Positions 46,417 through 55,858 of a stretch of 64,000 nucleotides of DNA are shown piece after piece. The stretch's first letter is position 1, and each line of letters opens with the position of its first letter. Source of the DNA: G963556115 sp963667375 (GTDB lineage Bacteria; Planctomycetota; SZUA-567); contig OY763323.1 of NCBI GenBank assembly GCA_963667375.1, forward strand, positions 1,178,001 to 1,242,000. Reading direction: 5' to 3'. A program made the position numbers and the translations under genes. A model generated the notes under the pieces. That model saw only the letters and a program-made list of their open reading frames with translations. It had not been told where the DNA came from and did not search any database.

Positions 46417-46910
46417 AGATCAAACCTATAAGAAAATATGTTATGAGTCATTTAAAAATATTATAGAATAGTATAGCGTATTTTCTGAAAAATGGAACTA
46501 CTTTTATTCAGCTATGGGATTTTTATTCTGTAAGATTGTGGTATATGTCAGAGGATATATGGTGATTAGTGTTTAGAAGTTTGATCTGTTAAGACTGGTA
46601 TTTTTTATAATCAGTATAGATATTTTTTATTAAATGAGAATGGTTTTGCAATTATGCTCATTTTTTGCAGATATTGAGCTATATTGCCGGTTGCGCTGGT
46701 ATCAGATTGTAAAATCTGAAAATATCTGAAATAAATCTAATTAATTCTGTATTTTTATTATATTAATATATATCATCATTGGATATACGTGGAAGGGATT
46801 ACCAGTGTTTTATGATATAGTATACTGTGCGGCATAATCTTTTATAAAATCTTTACGGGCCGTCACTGGCTTCAGGTTTTGGCCTTAAATATAGTAATCA
46901 AGGGAGAAAA
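46417..46910. other. Intergenic region between divergent sigma factor and protease genes
   Basis: No gene or strong hairpin seen; very AT-rich. A TATACT (46821-46826) could be the -10 of the protease promoter; no clear -35. Confidence 0.5.
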
Positions 46911-49091
46911 ATGAAAAGAGTATATACAAAGTATCTTGTGCTCCTGCTGGCGGTAGTTGTTTTCAGCGGCGTACTGTATGCGGATGAGAATATTGACGAA
47001 TCCAGAGTGGATACGATACTGAAAACCGTTCCCGAGGGGACTGAAACACCGCTTTGGGACAGTGCGCGCGAGCTCGCGTCTCTCGGGGCTGATTATAAAG
47101 ATTCACTGAATAAGCGTTTGCAGGATGCTTCCACAAACGTTGGTATTGCTTTATCTTATGCTCTGATGAATCTGGGATATCAGCGTGAGGCGGTATTAAA
47201 GCTGGAAAATATTATCCGTGATGAGCAGGCGGCAATCTCACGGCGTGCTGATGCCTGTGATGTGCTGGGGCGTGAAGGCGGCGGTTATGCCAAAGCCCGG
47301 CTTCGCAGTATGCTCAAAGATGATAAATTAAACGAAATGGTAAAGATTCAGGTTGCTGAGAGTCTGTGGAATCTGAGTTATGCGCCGTCAGCGCTGGATA
47401 CACTGCTGGGGATAGCTAAAAATTCACAGAATAAGATTGCTGCAGAGGAAGCGGTGCTTACCCTCGGCAGAATAGGACGTTTTGATGAGGCGCGTCCGAT
47501 GCTGGAAAAGCTGGCGCAGGATCCCGGTAATAATGGTCAGGAGGCGGCTCTGCTGCTGAAACTTGATAATGAGTATGCACAGGACGTCGAGAGTGATGAT
47601 TTTGTTAAGGATCTGATCGGTGAGGTGGTGGAACAGGTAAGGACACGTTATGCTTTTGATACCACCGATCCCAATGAGGCGGATCAGTTAAAAGCTGAGA
47701 ATCTGGCTTCGACTGCGGCCAAGAAGCTGGTGCGCAGTATTGATGACTTCAATGACTACCTTGATGAAGAGGATTATCAGGAGATGCTCAACAGCATGCA
47801 TGGCGACTACGGCGGTATTGGTGCCTATGTCGGGATGCGGGACGGCTATTTCACCATTCTTTCACCGATGTGGGGTAAACCTGCATATGAGGCCGGTCTG
47901 AAGGCTATGGATGTGATAATTGAGATTGATGGTGAAGATATAACCAAAATGGAACTGAGCAATATAATCAAGAAGCTCAAAGGCAAGCCGGGTTCTCTGG
48001 TCAAGGTCAAGGTTGTCAGGTCCGGCTGGAATGCTCCTGAAGAAATGATGGTGAAGCGTGATATGATCTCACTGCCGATGATTTATTCCGAGATGCTGCC
48101 GGGTAAAATCGGTTATATTTTGCTAACTGGTTTTCAGGATGATCCCGAGAGGCGGATCTCTACAAGCTCTGAGCTGCATAAGGCGCTGGTCTCTCTTCTG
48201 GAACAGGGTATGGATGGATTGATTCTTGATCTGCGTAATAATCCTGGCGGGCTGCTGTCGGAAGCGGTTATGGTCTGTGAAGAGTTTCTGGAGCGCAATA
48301 AACTTATAGTTTTCAGTAAGGGTAAAATCACTAAACAGCGGAATTATGAATCCAGAATTCTCGGCGATCCGACCTATACCGGTCCGATGGTGGTGCTGGT
48401 CAATGGCGGTTCGGCTTCAGCGAGTGAGATCGTATCCGGTGCGTTGCGTGATCATAAGCGCGCGACACTTGTCGGGACTAAAACTTACGGCAAGGGATCG
48501 GTGCAGATGCTGCTGCCGGTACGTACTACCCGAGGCAACACCAGACTTAAATTAACTATCGCCAAGTACTATCTCCCTAACGGAGAGTGTATTCATGGCC
48601 GTGATAAAGGTATTAAGCCGCATATTGAGCAGGATGAAAAAGAGTTTACTCCCGCGGAGAGGGATCTGCGTATAAAGCAGCTTGAGAACAGGGATATCGC
48701 CGTCTGGCTTGAGAAACGATTCGATGAAAACAAGGATGCGTTTATCAAGGCCATGGAGTTTGATAATAATGATACTGCCGCCTATCCATATTTCGATGAA
48801 TTATACGATATACTGGTAAAGGCGTATCCTGATATTGCCTTGAACAAGGAAATAGTACGTAAGGAATTACGAAATGCTCTCTTTAACTTTGTTCGTGAAA
48901 GCAGGGGGATAAATAATATGCCGGCTGATATTGAAGCCAGTGAAGCTTTGCAGCGGGCGATTGTGGTTATGGGTAGGAAACTGGGTGGTCTGCCTGAGGT
49001 TCAGGTGTATAATTCATTCAAGGACAAGTGGCCGGAGGCTGACAAACTTGACGCGAAAGATAAGACCGCTGAATTGCCTGCAGTAAAATAA
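46911..49091 (+). CDS. C-terminal processing peptidase (S41) with N-terminal HEAT-like repeats
   Basis: A 726-residue exported protease. Signal peptide 1-24; then HEAT-like helical repeats (about 45-215, such as ALDTLLGIAKNSQNKIAAEEAV); a helical segment; a PDZ domain (about 300-375, ending KVKVVRSGW); and the S41 domain with Ser503 (GGSASASE) and Lys528 (YGKGSVQ) as the catalytic dyad. A helical tail of about 160 residues follows. CtpA/Prc proteases trim periplasmic proteins. HEAT repeats in front of PDZ-S41 are uncommon and may bind substrates or adaptors. GGGAGA upstream supports the start, and a terminator follows. Confidence 0.94.
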   Translation: MKRVYTKYLVLLLAVVVFSGVLYADENIDESRVDTILKTVPEGTETPLWDSARELASLGADYKDSLNKRLQDASTNVGIALSYALMNLGYQREAVLKLENIIRDEQAAISRRADACDVLGREGGGYAKARLRSMLKDDKLNEMVKIQVAESLWNLSYAPSALDTLLGIAKNSQNKIAAEEAVLTLGRIGRFDEARPMLEKLAQDPGNNGQEAALLLKLDNEYAQDVESDDFVKDLIGEVVEQVRTRYAFDTTDPNEADQLKAENLASTAAKKLVRSIDDFNDYLDEEDYQEMLNSMHGDYGGIGAYVGMRDGYFTILSPMWGKPAYEAGLKAMDVIIEIDGEDITKMELSNIIKKLKGKPGSLVKVKVVRSGWNAPEEMMVKRDMISLPMIYSEMLPGKIGYILLTGFQDDPERRISTSSELHKALVSLLEQGMDGLILDLRNNPGGLLSEAVMVCEEFLERNKLIVFSKGKITKQRNYESRILGDPTYTGPMVVLVNGGSASASEIVSGALRDHKRATLVGTKTYGKGSVQMLLPVRTTRGNTRLKLTIAKYYLPNGECIHGRDKGIKPHIEQDEKEFTPAERDLRIKQLENRDIAVWLEKRFDENKDAFIKAMEFDNNDTAAYPYFDELYDILVKAYPDIALNKEIVRKELRNALFNFVRESRGINNMPADIEASEALQRAIVVMGRKLGGLPEVQVYNSFKDKWPEADKLDAKDKTAELPAVK

Positions 49092-49109
49092 ATATTGAAT
49101 TGTGTTGTT

Positions 49110-49142
49110 TTAAACGGCCGCCTGATATTGGCGGCCGTTTAA
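49110..49142 (+). terminator. Rho-independent terminator of the S41 protease gene
   Basis: A 13-bp stem, TTAAACGGCCGCC and its complement, with a 7-base loop, then a T-rich tail. Confidence 0.88.
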
Positions 49143-49252
49143 TATTTACAGCAAATTTAAGATTATTCTTTGAATTGTCGGGTATATTGATACTATAGAG
49201 ATTAAATTATAAATGAATCAGGTTTTTTTAAAGGTTTTCATGGAGTGTAATA

Positions 49253-50632
49253 ATGAGCAGTTTGATGATTGGTATTTCTGGCGTACGTGGAATTGTGGGT
49301 TCGGATCTTACACCTGAACTTTGTGTGAGGTTGGGAGAAGCTTTTGGGACATATGTGGACGGTGGTACGGTTGTTGTCGGACGTGATACCAGACCATCCG
49401 GGGATATGGTCAAGCATGCGGTATTTTCAGGATTGCTCTCTGCCGGTTGTCAGATAATAGATATCGGGATAGTCGGTACACCTACTGCAGCGATGATGAT
49501 TCGCGACCTCGGAGCTGATGGCGGTATTGTTATCTCTGCCAGTCATAATACGATAGAATGGAATGCCCTCAAGTTTTTCAGGCAGGATGGAGTTTACCTA
49601 AATGCCGCGGAAGGCAGGGCGCTTCTGGATATATACTATGGCGGCCACGCAACCAAGGTGGGCTGGAGACATATCAAAGCGGTTAAGTTTGATGAAACGG
49701 CCAATGAGAGGCATCTGAAAAAAGTTCTCGGTCTTATTGATATCGAGGCTATGCGGAGACGTAAATTCAAAGTTGCACTGGACTGTTGTAACGGCGCCGG
49801 CTGTGAGCTGGCTCTGGCTTTTCTGCGTGAGATTGGAGCTGAGGTTCAGGAACTGTATTGTGAACCTCACGGCAATTTTTCCCGTAATCCTGAACCTACT
49901 GCGGCCAACCTTACTGAAATTTGCAAGGTGGTATCGGAAAATAACTGTGACATAGGTTTTGCCCAGGATGCGGATGCTGATCGAATAGCATTTGTGGATG
50001 AAACCGGCAGGTATATCGGCGAGGAGTATAGCCTCTGTCTGGCCGCTGACTATATTCTGCGTACTAATCCGGGACCGGTTGTAACCAATCTTTCGACAAC
50101 CAGAATGATCGAGGATGTGGCGGCAAAATATGGTTGTGAGGTGGTACGGACACCGGTGGGCGAGGTGAATGTGGCGGAGAAAATGATTGAGATAAATGCT
50201 CCTGCCGGTGGTGAAGGCAATGGAGGGGTGATTGATCCGCGTATCACCTATGGACGCGAGGCACTTACCGGAATGGCACTTATTCTGCAGTATATGATCG
50301 AGACCGGTAAGACTTTGAGCGAGCTGGTTGCTCAGATTCCTACTTATCAATTCGTAAAGACCAAGGTTTCCTGTTCAAAGCGGGTGCTGGCACCGGTGCT
50401 TGAACGTCTGGCCGGTGAGGAGGCGCAGCGTGTTGATACCCGTGACGGAGTAAAGTTGGATTTTGAGAATGGCTGGGTACATGTACGGGCATCAAATACG
50501 GAGCCGATTGTCCGCATCTACAGTGAAGCCAAGACGCTGGCGCAGGCGGAGCAGCTCAATATGAAATATAAGAAGCTGGTTGAAGAGACGGTCGAAGAGG
50601 CTTTGGCGCGTAAAGCAGCAATAAGCCAGTAA
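49253..50632 (+). CDS. glmM: Phosphoglucosamine mutase-type phosphohexomutase
   Basis: A 459-residue enzyme of the alpha-D-phosphohexomutase family. The catalytic phosphoserine is Ser97 in ISASHN, the metal site is DADADR, and the sugar and phosphate loops are GVRGIVG at the start and ASNTEPIVRIY near the end. The N-terminal half fits GlmM best (glucosamine-6-P to glucosamine-1-P for cell wall precursors), although archaeal-type phosphomannomutase/phosphoglucomutase of similar length cannot be excluded. GGAG precedes ATG 49253. The gene is monocistronic, between two terminators. Confidence 0.82.
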   Translation: MSSLMIGISGVRGIVGSDLTPELCVRLGEAFGTYVDGGTVVVGRDTRPSGDMVKHAVFSGLLSAGCQIIDIGIVGTPTAAMMIRDLGADGGIVISASHNTIEWNALKFFRQDGVYLNAAEGRALLDIYYGGHATKVGWRHIKAVKFDETANERHLKKVLGLIDIEAMRRRKFKVALDCCNGAGCELALAFLREIGAEVQELYCEPHGNFSRNPEPTAANLTEICKVVSENNCDIGFAQDADADRIAFVDETGRYIGEEYSLCLAADYILRTNPGPVVTNLSTTRMIEDVAAKYGCEVVRTPVGEVNVAEKMIEINAPAGGEGNGGVIDPRITYGREALTGMALILQYMIETGKTLSELVAQIPTYQFVKTKVSCSKRVLAPVLERLAGEEAQRVDTRDGVKLDFENGWVHVRASNTEPIVRIYSEAKTLAQAEQLNMKYKKLVEETVEEALARKAAISQ

Positions 50633-50660
50633 TGTTACGGTTGAATATGAAATAAAAATT

Positions 50661-50695
50661 AAGGGGTTATGGCTGTTATCAGACCATAACCCCTT
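50661..50695 (+). terminator. Rho-independent terminator of glmM
   Basis: A 12-bp perfect stem, AAGGGGTTATGG and CCATAACCCCTT, with an 11-base loop and a TTAATTTT tail. Confidence 0.88.
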
Positions 50696-50703
50696 TAATT
50701 TTA

Positions 50704-50787
50704 AGTTATCCTGCCCTTAATGTGGCTGGATAGACCACGGGCAGGATGCCACCGAGTTGCGATCGGGAGTCCCTCGGTATAACACTT
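50704..50787. ncRNA. Candidate structured RNA: three-way junction of unknown class
   Basis: A GC-rich island in AT-rich sequence that folds into a compact three-way junction. P1 pairs GTTAT (50705-50709) with ATAAC (50779-50783). P2 pairs CCTGCCC (50710-50716) with GGGCAGG (50739-50745) and is topped by GTGG/CCAC (50722-50725, 50735-50738). P3 pairs ACCGAG (50751-50756) with CTCGGT (50773-50778). All pairs are Watson-Crick. The strand is unknown. It does not match any riboswitch, ribozyme, tRNA, 5S, SRP or 6S consensus that I could recall. Confidence 0.4.
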
Positions 50788-51248
50788 ATATACGTTTTAG
50801 TCGTGGAATTTAATTGCAGTAAAAATTTTTTTTATATCATATTTTTTATAATAATATTTACAGTTTAATAGTTAATTGCTGATATATCATAAGGTTATAA
50901 TTATGGTATTTGTTTTGTCGTAAAAGGATATGTCTGTAATATCTGGTATTGTGATCTGTAAATTCAAATGAATAGATGCTGCTGTAATATATTTTGTGGT
51001 TGTTGCGGTTTAGCGCGTAATTATTTCTATGAGTGAAGATTTACTTGAAAATGCAGCTGTTGTGTCACTATAGTTGTAGTATTAGTGCTAATATTATATT
51101 AAATACTGCAGTTTTGTAGAGTCAGAGGTGAATTTATTTGGGATTAGAAAATATATTATAGCTTTTAGTGAAAGCAGTTAAGATCTTTTCACGATGTATA
51201 GAATAAATTAAAATATGTTTATTTATGAATTAAATTGTTTCGCATCTA
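50788..51248. other. AT-rich non-coding stretch
   Basis: No reading frame above about 15 codons with a ribosome site was seen; T- and A-runs dominate. It separates the structured element from the promoter at 51249. Confidence 0.5.
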
Positions 51249-51277
51249 TTGACATTGAGTGATAAATGCATTACAAT
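51249..51277 (+). promoter_or_regulatory. Strong sigma-70 promoter
   Basis: TTGACA (51249-51254), 17 bases, TACAAT (51272-51277), about 70 bases before the start of the small membrane protein gene. Confidence 0.75.
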
Positions 51278-51344
51278 AATTAGAAATATATGTGTTGAAA
51301 CCTAAGATTGGCAGCTTAATATCATGCTTTATTGAGAGTGGCTT

Positions 51345-51779
51345 ATGCAGAAAATCAATGAAAAGATATTGGTAACACACGTGTTGCGTTCGCAGTGCTC
51401 TGCATGGCGTTCGTGTATTTATGTGTCTCTCTGCTCTCTTTTTGTGGTGATTTTTCTCTACTCGTTCGCGGCTTTTGCGGTTTCAGGGCATAATACCTCT
51501 ACAGTTTATAATTTTCTTAAAAATTCAAATCAAAATAATCAAGTTTTTTCTTCTAAATACTCTACTCTGATAAATTCTGAATCTGAAGCTAATAATGAGG
51601 CTTCATGTGAAACCGAAGAAGAGCCTGAATTCGAATTCAGATGTGAGTATGTCTTTGCAGGTGACCTGGCTGACGGTCTTTTCAGCAATAATTCCTGCAT
51701 ATGTCATTTCCAGACGCACAATCAAAGATGCGGAAATCAATTTGTACTGATTCGTAAAAGTGTCATACTTCAAGTATAA
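51345..51779 (+). CDS. Small Cys-containing protein with one membrane segment, unknown function
   Basis: 144 residues. One hydrophobic segment at about 27-45 (VSLCSLFVVIFLYSFAAFAV) follows a basic, Cys-containing N-terminus. The remaining ~95 residues are polar, Asn/Ser/Glu-rich, with an acidic patch (EASCETEEEPEFEF) and several cysteines (CEY, CICH, RCG) and would be outside the cytoplasm. Support comes from a near-consensus promoter at 51249-51277 and a GAGAG ribosome site. The composition is AT-rich and unlike neighbouring genes, so a spurious frame or recent acquisition is possible. No family was recognised. Confidence 0.45.
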   Translation: MQKINEKILVTHVLRSQCSAWRSCIYVSLCSLFVVIFLYSFAAFAVSGHNTSTVYNFLKNSNQNNQVFSSKYSTLINSESEANNEASCETEEEPEFEFRCEYVFAGDLADGLFSNNSCICHFQTHNQRCGNQFVLIRKSVILQV

Positions 51780-51975
51780 AGTATACTGACTTTTTACCTG
51801 CACAATGCTGAAGTAACTGTCGGCTGTGGTGTGTATTTTTCACTGAGTTCGGTATGGCATTGTAAATGAGTTATGCTCATATCAGGTTATAATGTATATA
51901 GATTGATATTTATAGTGCACAACAGGTGTTTCCTGTTTGTATGTCAAGGTTTTCTAATAATAAAGAGGTGAAAAA

Positions 51976-52629
51976 ATGAGTGATCAAACAGCAGAATTGA
52001 TGACTGTTGAGGATGTTGCTGCATATCTGCGGGTAGCCGAGAGAACAATTTATGACTGGGCGCAGAAAGGTGACATACCTTGCGGCAAACTTGGAGCTTC
52101 ATGGCGATTCAGACGCAGTGATATTGATAACTGGCTGGAGACCAAGTTTGTTGATAAGAAAATTAAAAAAGAATCTGAGCCGGTTCTGCCGCAGGATGTG
52201 CTTTGTGAGGATATGATCAAGATCTATTCTGAAAAGATCAGCAAGATTGAACTCCTTACTGACATGGTAGAGCTGATCAGTAAGTCAAAAAATGTCCAGG
52301 ATAAAAAAGAACTGCTCGATGGTATCTTCAAGCGTGAAGAGCTGATGAGTACCGGTATCGGTCTGGGAATTGCTGTACCGCATGTAAGAATTGATTCGGT
52401 AAAAGACCTGGTCATGGCGGTAGGGGTTACCGCTCAACCGGTAGATGATTATGACACGATTGATGCCAAACCGGTACAGGTAATCTTTATGATTGCGGCG
52501 AATACCGATCAGCATGCACAGCATCTCAAGCTTCTTTCGCAGATAGCGGCTAAATTTAAAGATGAGGATCTGCGTAAAAAACTAGTACAGGCCAAGACTC
52601 CAGCTGAAGTTGCGGGTATTCTGCTTTAA
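51976..52629 (+). CDS. Excisionase-type HTH fused to a PTS EIIA (fructose/Ntr) domain
   Basis: 217 residues. Residues about 8-55 match the DNA-binding fold of HTH_17/excisionase proteins (MTVEDVAAYLRVAERTIYDWAQ, WRFRRSDIDNWL). Residues about 75-217 are a PTS_EIIA_2 domain with the phosphorylatable His136 in GIAVPHVRID. No EI or HPr gene lies in the window. The fusion suggests transcription or regulation controlled by PTS phosphorylation, similar in idea to PtsN. It is the first gene of a run with two transporters, and a strong ribosome site (GAGGTGA) precedes ATG 51976. The targets are unknown. Confidence 0.9.
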   Translation: MSDQTAELMTVEDVAAYLRVAERTIYDWAQKGDIPCGKLGASWRFRRSDIDNWLETKFVDKKIKKESEPVLPQDVLCEDMIKIYSEKISKIELLTDMVELISKSKNVQDKKELLDGIFKREELMSTGIGLGIAVPHVRIDSVKDLVMAVGVTAQPVDDYDTIDAKPVQVIFMIAANTDQHAQHLKLLSQIAAKFKDEDLRKKLVQAKTPAEVAGILL

Positions 52630-52690
52630 ATAATGAATACCTGTAATGATGGCGGAGTTTTTTTTGTTAGATTGAATAGGAGATAATAAA

Positions 52691-54358
52691 ATGTCAGATA
52701 TCTCATTAGGATACCTCTTTATTATCGGCCTGGCAGTCTTTGGCGGTATGCTTGGAGCTTGGGCTTTTCAGAAAATAAAAGTGCCTCAGGTTCTGGGTTA
52801 TATTGTAATTGGTCTGCTGGTTGGTGAGAGTGGCGCGGAGATTATCACTACAGATGCGATAAGAACTCTTACGCCGTTGAATACGTTCGCACTCGGAATT
52901 ATTGGGTTTCTGGTCGGGGGTGAACTTGATGTAAATGAATTTAAGAAGTATGGAAAGCAGTTTGCTGCAATTCTTCTCGGTGAGGGTGTTACCGCCTTTG
53001 TGCTTGTCGGTGCCGCATCAATTTGCTTTCTGCTCTCAATGGGGGCAACTTTTCCGGCTGCGTTGGCTGCAGGTATCGTTTTTGGTGCAATTGCTTCTGC
53101 AACCGATCCGGCTTCAACCGTTGATGTTCTCTGGGAATACCGTTCCAAGGGTATACTTACTACTTCGATAACCGCGATTGTGGCTCTTGATGACGCGCTG
53201 GCGATGACCCTTTACGGTCTCGGTACCGGAGCGGCACAGATGATTTCTGGCGGTGAGGCCTCAATTGCGCATCAGGCTCTGGATGTCTGTATCGAAATTT
53301 TTGGGGCACTGCTGGTTGGTCTTCTTGGAGCGCTGCTGCTGAATTTTCTCTTGAAGTGGTTCCATCAGTCAGAGAAGAGTATGGGCTTTACTCTCGGTCT
53401 GTTAATTCTGGTTATTGCCATTGCGGATCTTCTGGGTATGGATGTGATTATGGCGGCAATGATGATGGGTTTTGTTGCTGCTAATCTCTGTCCGGTAAGA
53501 ACTAAGAAAGGCTTTGAGCTTCTTCGAGGTTTCTCTGCTCCGATTTATGTTATATTCTTTGTCTTTGTCGGCGCGCGTCTGGGACTGGGAAGTATGCCAG
53601 GCTGGCTCTGGGCAATTGTTGGAATCTATGTCGTCGGCAGAAGTCTGGGTAAATTCTCAGGTGCCTGGCTCGGTGCGAAAATTTCCAAGAGTGAAAGAGT
53701 GGTCTCAAAATATCTGGGGCTCGGTCTTTTCTGTCAGGGCGGTGTGGCCATTGGTCTGTCAATTATGGCCGGAAGCAAACTGGATAATGTAATGCTGTTG
53801 GGTGATCTCTCACTTGGTGATGCTATCATCTATGCGGTCACTGCGACAACGCTGATCGTGCAGGTTATCGGTCCTCCAATGGTTAAGTATACCGCTGTCG
53901 CCTCAAAAGAGGCTGGCAGAAATATCACCGAAGAAGATGTTATCACCCAGATGGATGTCGCTGCTGTGATGGAGGGAGGAATAAGTCCGCTCGTTGAAAG
54001 TATGCGTCTGGAGGATGCTATTTCACGCTTCTCAGAAGATGATTTTCTGGTTTACCCGGTTGTTGACCGTAACGGTCTGATATGCGGTATGGTCTCACTT
54101 GCGTCCATGAAGGAGGTAATTGCCGATCATGAAGCATGGACCTGGCTGGTGGTGCAGGATGTGATGGAGAGCTGTGATATGACGATCAGTCCTGAGGTCA
54201 AGGTTAATGACCTGCTGGTTAAGCTTGATGATATGAATCTTGATCAGGTGCCGGTTGTGGAGAGCAAGGATAAACTGCTGCCGGTTGGTATGGTTCGACG
54301 TGCGCATATCCGTAAACGTGTTGCCGAAGAACTGCTCCGTAGACAGGGTGCGGTATAA
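52691..54358 (+). CDS. Cation:proton antiporter (CPA superfamily) with C-terminal CBS pair
   Basis: A 555-residue protein. The membrane part (about 1-400) has some 12 hydrophobic segments with the ion-binding motifs SATDPAST (residues about 136-143) and VALDDALAM (about 165-173) typical of cation/proton antiporters. The C-terminal ~130 residues contain two CBS motifs (about 425-480 and 490-545), which bind adenine nucleotides. Na+ or K+ exchange for protons under nucleotide control is the likely role. AGGAG upstream confirms the start. It stands second in a five-gene cluster with EIIA and CBS proteins. Confidence 0.88.
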   Translation: MSDISLGYLFIIGLAVFGGMLGAWAFQKIKVPQVLGYIVIGLLVGESGAEIITTDAIRTLTPLNTFALGIIGFLVGGELDVNEFKKYGKQFAAILLGEGVTAFVLVGAASICFLLSMGATFPAALAAGIVFGAIASATDPASTVDVLWEYRSKGILTTSITAIVALDDALAMTLYGLGTGAAQMISGGEASIAHQALDVCIEIFGALLVGLLGALLLNFLLKWFHQSEKSMGFTLGLLILVIAIADLLGMDVIMAAMMMGFVAANLCPVRTKKGFELLRGFSAPIYVIFFVFVGARLGLGSMPGWLWAIVGIYVVGRSLGKFSGAWLGAKISKSERVVSKYLGLGLFCQGGVAIGLSIMAGSKLDNVMLLGDLSLGDAIIYAVTATTLIVQVIGPPMVKYTAVASKEAGRNITEEDVITQMDVAAVMEGGISPLVESMRLEDAISRFSEDDFLVYPVVDRNGLICGMVSLASMKEVIADHEAWTWLVVQDVMESCDMTISPEVKVNDLLVKLDDMNLDQVPVVESKDKLLPVGMVRRAHIRKRVAEELLRRQGAV

Positions 54359-54425
54359 ATCATATATTATATAATGTATTAGGGTTTGTTGTGCTTATTA
54401 TAGATATCGTTATTGGGAGAAGGTT

Positions 54426-54905
54426 ATGGATAATGAGCTGTTATTAGGAAGGAAGAAAGTTAAAGATGTTCAGCATTTGTTAGTTAAGGATCCGACTCTT
54501 GTAAGAGAAGATGATGACCTGGATAGTGTCTGTGCCAGTATTGTTTCGGACCTGCGTACACGCCATGTATATGTTGTTGATGAAAACAAGAAATTTTTAG
54601 GCGCTATTCGCATGAATAAAATGGTCGAATATCTCTTCCCTTATACAGCTCTTGTAGAGCAGGGGAATAATATTCTCAAAGGAAAATCTACAAGTCCAGA
54701 TGCCAGATACGCAGCTGATGTAATGGGTGAGACAAATCTCTATGTAAAAGAGTCTAGTAGTCTGTCTGAAGTGGCACGAATATTTATGCGTGAGCGCATA
54801 AATGAACTGCCAGTAGTCAATGATGACATGATTGTAACTGGACAGATAAATTTTTATGAAATAATAATGGGTTATCTCGATGATAAGAAAGGTGATAATC
54901 AGTGA
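54426..54905 (+). CDS. Stand-alone CBS-domain protein
   Basis: 159 residues made of two CBS motifs: about 14-80 (VKDVQHLLVKDPTLVREDDDL, HVYVVDENKKFLGAI) and about 95-150 (ADVMGETNLYVKESSSL, ELPVVNDDMIVTGQI). CBS pairs usually bind AMP, ADP, ATP or SAM and regulate partner proteins. With the CBS pairs of the antiporter upstream and the EIIA-CBS protein downstream, it could be a regulatory subunit. Its stop overlaps the next start (GTGA), so the two are translationally coupled. The start has GGGAGA upstream. Confidence 0.9.
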   Translation: MDNELLLGRKKVKDVQHLLVKDPTLVREDDDLDSVCASIVSDLRTRHVYVVDENKKFLGAIRMNKMVEYLFPYTALVEQGNNILKGKSTSPDARYAADVMGETNLYVKESSSLSEVARIFMRERINELPVVNDDMIVTGQINFYEIIMGYLDDKKGDNQ

Positions 54906-55822
54906 ATATTACTAAATACCTGACCAAGGAGTCAATTCTGATCCTGGATTCTGTCAAGGATAAATGGGAGCTCCTGGATATTATGCTGGAAGCAGCATAT
55001 AAATCCAAGGCTCTGGTTGATAAGCCAGAGGAAAAACGCCGTGAACTGCGTGGTGCGCTGCTTACACGTGAACGGCAGATGCCAACCGTCATGGGTGGGG
55101 GATTTGCATTTCCTCATGCCCGTGTTGCCGGTTTGAGCATGCCGGCAATAGTTATTGTTGTTATTAAACAGGCGGTAGATTTCGAGGCTGATAGTGGCGA
55201 AAAGGTTAACTTCGCCTGTATGGCTGTGACTCCGCTGGAAAATCCGACAATTGCTTTGAAGGTAATGTCGCAGATATGCAAATATTTTGCGGGTGAACGG
55301 GCGCGTAAAGCGGTTGTTAACGCAAAAAATGCCGATGAACTGTTTAATACAATAGAAAATGCAGATATTGAGCTTGATATAACAATAACCGCTAAAGATA
55401 TTATGCATGAACCTATTTATCATATTACGCCGGCGATGAGTCTGCGGGAGGTTACTCGGGCGATGTCCGAGAATCATCTGATTGCAGTCGCAGTAGTTGA
55501 CAAAGATAAAAAGATTTGCGGTCATATTACCTGTGACCGTCTCTTTCATTTCGGTCTGCCGGATTTCTTTACTCAGCTCAAGAGTGTATCGTTCATCAGT
55601 GAATTCGATCCATTTGAAAAGTATTTCTTTGAAGAAGCGCATTCTTCTGCCAGTACTGTAATGACTCAGGATTATTGTGCGGTAGAGTCGGATGCAACCC
55701 TTTTGGAGATAGTATTTGCTCTGACAACAATGAAGCAGCCAAAAGTATATGTGGTGGAGAATGGGATTCTTCTGGGTGTAATCGATCAGGGAGACGTTCT
55801 GGATCAGATTATTAACTTCTAG
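54902..55822 (+). CDS. PTS EIIA domain fused to CBS pair
   Basis: 306 residues. A PTS_EIIA_2 domain (about 1-150) with phosphorylatable His72 in GGGFAFPHAR is followed by two CBS motifs (about 165-225 and 240-305; AKDIMHEPIYHITPAMSL, VMTQDYCAVESDATL). GTG at 54902 overlaps the previous stop. Joining a phosphorylation domain to an adenine nucleotide sensor suggests one protein integrating PTS and energy signals. It lies directly before the anion transporter gene (gap 36 bases). Confidence 0.9.
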   Translation: MNITKYLTKESILILDSVKDKWELLDIMLEAAYKSKALVDKPEEKRRELRGALLTRERQMPTVMGGGFAFPHARVAGLSMPAIVIVVIKQAVDFEADSGEKVNFACMAVTPLENPTIALKVMSQICKYFAGERARKAVVNAKNADELFNTIENADIELDITITAKDIMHEPIYHITPAMSLREVTRAMSENHLIAVAVVDKDKKICGHITCDRLFHFGLPDFFTQLKSVSFISEFDPFEKYFFEEAHSSASTVMTQDYCAVESDATLLEIVFALTTMKQPKVYVVENGILLGVIDQGDVLDQIINF

Positions 55823-55858
55823 TTCTAGTAATAGAATTTTAAAAAATAAGGGAAAAAA

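Noticed and set aside
50704..50787. Hammerhead, twister, glmS ribozyme, cobalamin or purine riboswitch
   Set aside because: The conserved core bases of these classes (for example CTGATGA with GAAA for hammerhead, B12 box for cobalamin) are not present on either strand.
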